A stretch of DNA of 64,000 nt from GWE2-40-63 sp041664345 (GTDB taxonomy: Bacteria > Bacteroidota > Bacteroidia > Bacteroidales > SZUA-534). Positions 60,454 through 64,000 of this stretch are shown here, in pieces. How positions within the stretch are numbered: position 1 is the first letter of the stretch; every line of letters begins with the position of its first letter. The notes beneath the pieces were generated by a model, which did not search any database, was not told the DNA's origin, and saw only the letters and a program-made list of their open reading frames with translations. Position numbers and translations under genes: made by a program. The DNA is taken from assembly GCA_041664345.1 (NCBI GenBank), contig JBAYKX010000025.1, forward strand, positions 9,905 through 73,904, written 5' to 3'.

Positions 60454-63400
60454 TTATACTAATTCCTCTTTAAGCATTAGTTTTTCTAATGTTTGCAAAG
60501 CCTTTTCAACTGTTAAAACCGCATCAACGGTTAACGTAAGTTTATTATTTTTCTCCTGCATCCGGCAGTTCGAAGGGTATTTTTGAATGCTCAACATAAT
60601 GTTATGGAATATGGGTGAATGGTAAAACAAGGAATTGTCATTTGAAATGAAATATGCCGTTAATTTGCCGTTTTTAAGCAAGATACGTTCCATTCCCAAT
60701 TGAATAGCCAACCATCGGAGGCGCACTACTTTAAATAATTCGTGTGTTGGCTTAGGCATTGGACCAAAACGGTCGATCAATCCGTTTTCAAATTTTTGCA
60801 ATTCATCTTCAGTCTCAATAGCATCAAGCTTTCGATATAAATTAATTCGTTCAGGAATATTTTCAACGTAATCGTCGGGAAACAACAACTCCATGTCGGT
60901 GTCAACAAAACAATCACTCACAAAACGCATTTTCGAAAGTGCCTCCGGTGAATGATCCATTGAAGTATCGGTTGAGTCAGTATAAATATCTTTTAGTTCG
61001 TTTTGCTTCAACTCAATTAAGGCTTCGTCCAATATTTTTTGATAAGCCTCAAAACCTAAATCACCAATAAATCCGCTTTGTTCAGCACCCAATAAATTAC
61101 CGGCTCCTCGAATATCTAAATCTTGTAAGGCAATATTGAATCCGCTTCCCAATTCTGAAAAATCTTCAATGGCTTTTAAACGGCGTCTGGCTTCATTGGT
61201 GAGTAAGGTTTCAGGGGGAGCTAATAAATAACAAAAAGCTTTTTTATTCGATCTACCCACCCTGCCCCGCAGCTGATGCAAATCGCTCAAACCATAATTT
61301 TGCGCCTGATTAATAATAATAGTGTTGGCATTGGGTATATCGAGTCCTGATTCAATAATAGTTGTGGCGACTAACACATCATATTTCCCATCAATGAAAT
61401 CGAGCATAATAGTTTCCAGATTTTTCCCTTCCATTTGGCCGTGAGCAATGCTAACTCTGGCTTTTGGACATAGTTTTAGGATAAGAGCAGCAATATCATT
61501 CAAACTATTCACCCTATTGTGCAGGAAAAATACCTGTCCATTCCGATTAAGTTCGTAGGTAATGGCTTCTTGTATTATAGGTTCGTTGAACGTGTGCAAT
61601 TCGGTAAGAATTGGTTGACGGTTGGGTGGAGGGGTATTAATAATTGATAAATCGCGAGCTCCCATTAGCGAAAATTGCAATGTTCGTGGTATAGGTGTAG
61701 CTGTAAGGGTTAAGGTATCGACATTCGTTTTTAGCTGTTTGAGTTTTTCTTTTACTGTTACCCCAAATTTTTGCTCCTCATCCACTATAAGCAAACCTAA
61801 ATCCTTAAATGCAATTTCTTTACCCACCAATTTATGGGTACCAATCAGGATATCAATTTCACCCGTTTTAATTTTTTTTATCACATCAGTCTGATCTTTA
61901 CTTTTTCGCAAGCGGCTTAAATAGTCCACCTTACATGGAAAATCTTGCAACCGTTCCGAAAAAGTTTTAAAATGTTGCAATGCAAGTATTGTTGTGGGAA
62001 CCAGCACGGCAACTTGCTTGTTATCGGCAACTGCCTTAAAGGCTGCCCGTATGGCAATTTCAGTTTTGCCAAAACCCACATCGCCACAAATCAGTCTATC
62101 CATAGGCATTATGTTTTCCATGTCGGCTTTTACTGCTTTTGTGGCTTTAAGCTGATCAGGCGTATCTTCGTATAGGAACGAAGCTTCCAACTCTTGATTC
62201 ATAAATGAGTCGTTTGAAAAGGCAAATCCTTTTAGGGCTTTGCGTTCAGCATATAATTTAATTAAATCTTTAGCAATATCTTTTACTTTGCTTTTTGTTT
62301 TTGCTTTCAGGTTTTGCCAAACGGCGGAACCAAGCTTATGCACCATAGGTTGGTCGGTATCTTTTCCTTTGTACTTCGAAATACGGTGCAGCGAATGAAT
62401 ACTTACAAACAATACATCGTTATCGCGGTATATAAGTTTTATGGTTTCCTGATATTTACCATTTATTTCAACTTTATTTAACCCTCCAAATTTGCCGATG
62501 CCATGGTCAATATGCACTACATAGTCACCGGGATGTAAATTGGTAAGTTCAGCAATAGTAAGCGACTCGCGTTTAGTAAATCCGGTTCTAATAGTAAACT
62601 TGTGAAACCTTTCAAATATCTGATGATCAGTAAAACAAGTAATTTTCAATTGGTGATCAATAAAACCTTCGTTCAATGTTTGGTTTATTGATTGGAATTG
62701 GGCTTTTGTTTCTCTATCATGAAAAATGGCAGCAAGGCGTTCTATCTGCTCTTTGTTACTGGAAAGTATGAAATTCTGATAGCCAAGTTTTTCATATTCG
62801 TTCCAACAACTAGCCAGTAAATCAAAATTTTTTCGAAGGGCTGGCTGCAACGTGGTGTTAAAATTAGCTAAAGGCAGTGAACCATAATAGGAGGCATTTC
62901 CAAATTCAAGAACACTTTTTTTCGAAAGGTTGTCCAATAAGTCAGTACCATTGATAGTGGATTCAATTAGTTTTTTTAGATCAACAGACACTACATGCTC
63001 TTCATTCTTTGTATTTTCAATTATTTGGTCTATTCTTTGGCAGCAAAATGGGAGGTCGTTGAATACAAAAGTGGTATTTTCATTTAAAAAATTTAACATC
63101 GAAATACGCGGCTCATCTTCCAAATTCTCCTGAATATTGGGTATGATAGTAACTTTTTTAGGATTGCTTTTTGTAAGTTGGCTTTCAAGATCAAATATTC
63201 GGATGGAATCGATAATGTCACCAAAAAAGTCTAGTCGAAACGGATCCTCACCAGCAAAGGAAAAAACATCAATCAAACTTCCTCTAACGGCGTATTGTCC
63301 TGGTGCATAAACAAAATCGGAGCGCTCAAATTCATATTCAGTCAGCAATTCAATTACAAAATCCATCGACAGGGCATCCTCTTTTTTTATAGTAAAGGTA

Positions 63401-63819
63401 TTTGAAAGGAGCCGTTCCGGAGTAATTACCTTTTCCATAATAGCTTCCGGATAAGTTACCACAACAATTTTTTCAGAGGAATTACTGATTTTATTCAGTA
63501 CTTCAGTTCGTAAAAGTATGTTGGCACTGTCGGTGCGGCCATATTGCATCGACCGTTGGTATGAAGAAGCCAGAAATTCAACGGGTTCATCACCCAAAAT
63601 GACTTGCAAATCGTTATAAAAGTAAGCCGCTTGTTCTTTATCAGTTAACGTAATAAGCATATTTTTATGGCCTTGTATAAAAATTGTTACCAGCACTGCG
63701 GCAGCCGATGAACCCTTGAGCCCGCTAATAAAAATTTTTTGATTGTGAGTAAGTGCTGAGGCAATATTCTCTATTTCAGGAAGCGTTCGGTACTTTTTTG
63801 TAATCTCAGATATATTCAA
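60454..63819 (-). CDS. mfd: Transcription-repair coupling factor Mfd
   Basis: 1121-residue ATPase that removes RNA polymerase stalled at lesions and recruits UvrA. Domains: UvrB-like module (about 1-330), RNA-polymerase-interacting (CarD-like) domain with LHPGDYVVHIDHGIGKF (about 415-490), RecG-like helicase core with Walker A GDVGFGKT (about 576-583), VDEEQKFGV (about 678-686), TATPIPRTL and the TRG region, GRVGRSNKKAFCYLL, and a C-terminal D7 domain (about 970-1121). Intact and of normal length. A -7 box lies upstream. Confidence 0.96.
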   Translation of the reverse strand: MNISEITKKYRTLPEIENIASALTHNQKIFISGLKGSSAAAVLVTIFIQGHKNMLITLTDKEQAAYFYNDLQVILGDEPVEFLASSYQRSMQYGRTDSANILLRTEVLNKISNSSEKIVVVTYPEAIMEKVITPERLLSNTFTIKKEDALSMDFVIELLTEYEFERSDFVYAPGQYAVRGSLIDVFSFAGEDPFRLDFFGDIIDSIRIFDLESQLTKSNPKKVTIIPNIQENLEDEPRISMLNFLNENTTFVFNDLPFCCQRIDQIIENTKNEEHVVSVDLKKLIESTINGTDLLDNLSKKSVLEFGNASYYGSLPLANFNTTLQPALRKNFDLLASCWNEYEKLGYQNFILSSNKEQIERLAAIFHDRETKAQFQSINQTLNEGFIDHQLKITCFTDHQIFERFHKFTIRTGFTKRESLTIAELTNLHPGDYVVHIDHGIGKFGGLNKVEINGKYQETIKLIYRDNDVLFVSIHSLHRISKYKGKDTDQPMVHKLGSAVWQNLKAKTKSKVKDIAKDLIKLYAERKALKGFAFSNDSFMNQELEASFLYEDTPDQLKATKAVKADMENIMPMDRLICGDVGFGKTEIAIRAAFKAVADNKQVAVLVPTTILALQHFKTFSERLQDFPCKVDYLSRLRKSKDQTDVIKKIKTGEIDILIGTHKLVGKEIAFKDLGLLIVDEEQKFGVTVKEKLKQLKTNVDTLTLTATPIPRTLQFSLMGARDLSIINTPPPNRQPILTELHTFNEPIIQEAITYELNRNGQVFFLHNRVNSLNDIAALILKLCPKARVSIAHGQMEGKNLETIMLDFIDGKYDVLVATTIIESGLDIPNANTIIINQAQNYGLSDLHQLRGRVGRSNKKAFCYLLAPPETLLTNEARRRLKAIEDFSELGSGFNIALQDLDIRGAGNLLGAEQSGFIGDLGFEAYQKILDEALIELKQNELKDIYTDSTDTSMDHSPEALSKMRFVSDCFVDTDMELLFPDDYVENIPERINLYRKLDAIETEDELQKFENGLIDRFGPMPKPTHELFKVVRLRWLAIQLGMERILLKNGKLTAYFISNDNSLFYHSPIFHNIMLSIQKYPSNCRMQEKNNKLTLTVDAVLTVEKALQTLEKLMLKEELV

Positions 63820-63841
63820 AATTCAATATTTTAACGATGCG

Positions 63842-63849
63842 CAAATTTA
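63842..63849 (-). promoter_or_regulatory. Candidate -7 box (TAAATTTG) of mfd
   Basis: On the minus strand TAAATTTG matches TAnnTTTG exactly and is followed by C, 23 bp before the mfd start. Confidence 0.5.
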
Positions 63850-64000
63850 GGATAAAAAAAAAAGCCACGGCTAAAACCGAGGGCACTGAAAAAGTCCCTT
63901 TAGAAATCTAGAGAGAAAAAAACGCTTAAAATTGGCAATTTAACGGGCTGAGAAAGGCTTATTTGCAACAAAGAGAGAATGTTTTTTTAAATATGGCAAG
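63850..64000. other. Window end, no gene seen
   Basis: 151 bp with a poly-A run at about 63856-63865. I see no coding frame, RNA gene or clear hairpin. Confidence 0.4.

Overview
This window looks like chromosomal DNA from a Bacteroidota member, probably Bacteroidales or Marinilabiliales-like. The evidence is a SusC/SusD pair with an ECF sigma factor and FecR-type anti-sigma factor, C-terminal type IX secretion (T9SS) sorting domains, TAnnTTTG/TAnnTTCG -7 promoter boxes, A-rich translation starts without clear Shine-Dalgarno sites, glycine-lipid acyltransferases, a LytS/LytTR two-component pair and low GC. Nothing seen looks like a prophage, conjugative element, CRISPR array or intact insertion sequence. 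I cannot name a genus from sequence alone.

Layout. 0.4-3.7 kb: a two-gene anaerobic operon, a glycyl radical trans-4-hydroxy-L-proline dehydratase (HypD type) and its radical-SAM activase. 3.8-4.1 kb: a striking intergenic array with an 8-bp phase. 4.1-7.8 kb: an M23 envelope peptidase, a small TonB-C-like protein and the glycine-lipid pair glsA-glsB. 8-18.8 kb, mostly minus strand: a long PurF paralogue, a SPOR protein, a universal stress protein, a LEA-like lipoprotein, an ExbB/ExbD proton-channel cluster with two ExbDs, tRNA-Ser(GGA), asparaginase, TatD, DprA and TadA. 19-27.3 kb: aspS, a Bacteroidota-type helical protein, leuA-leuB, a DUF2281/PIN toxin-antitoxin pair and truC. 27.3-31.9 kb: fold-back repeats, a LytTR regulator with its LytS-type kinase, candidate tandem operator sites, a small gene broken by an amber codon and two proteins of unknown function.

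32-51.7 kb is the accessory highlight, a polysaccharide-utilization-like locus on the minus strand: ECF sigma factor, FecR anti-sigma factor, a frameshifted SusC, SusD, then three secreted proteins that share one LamG module (a 1198-residue protein with four copies plus three Ig-like BIG2 domains, a minimal LamG protein, and a LamG-phosphatase fusion), a helical putative carbohydrate-active protein, a sialate-O-acetylesterase-like SGNH enzyme and a second calcineurin-like phosphatase. The enzyme set suggests a glycan carrying ester-linked acetyl and phosphate groups.

51.9-63.8 kb is core cell-envelope and housekeeping DNA: a PpiD/SurA-like foldase interrupted by one in-frame TAA, a CorC/CNNM protein, a small membrane protein, LptC, a TPR protein, an outer-membrane barrel protein, type III pantothenate kinase, a protein of unknown function and Mfd.

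Three reading frames are broken by single events (susC, ppiD and the small gene at 30.1 kb). Two of them are in genes expected to be functional, so either base-level errors or real recent decay must be considered. The most unusual non-coding signals are the phased 7- and 8-bp degenerate arrays and the mirrored tandem sites upstream of the LytS kinase.
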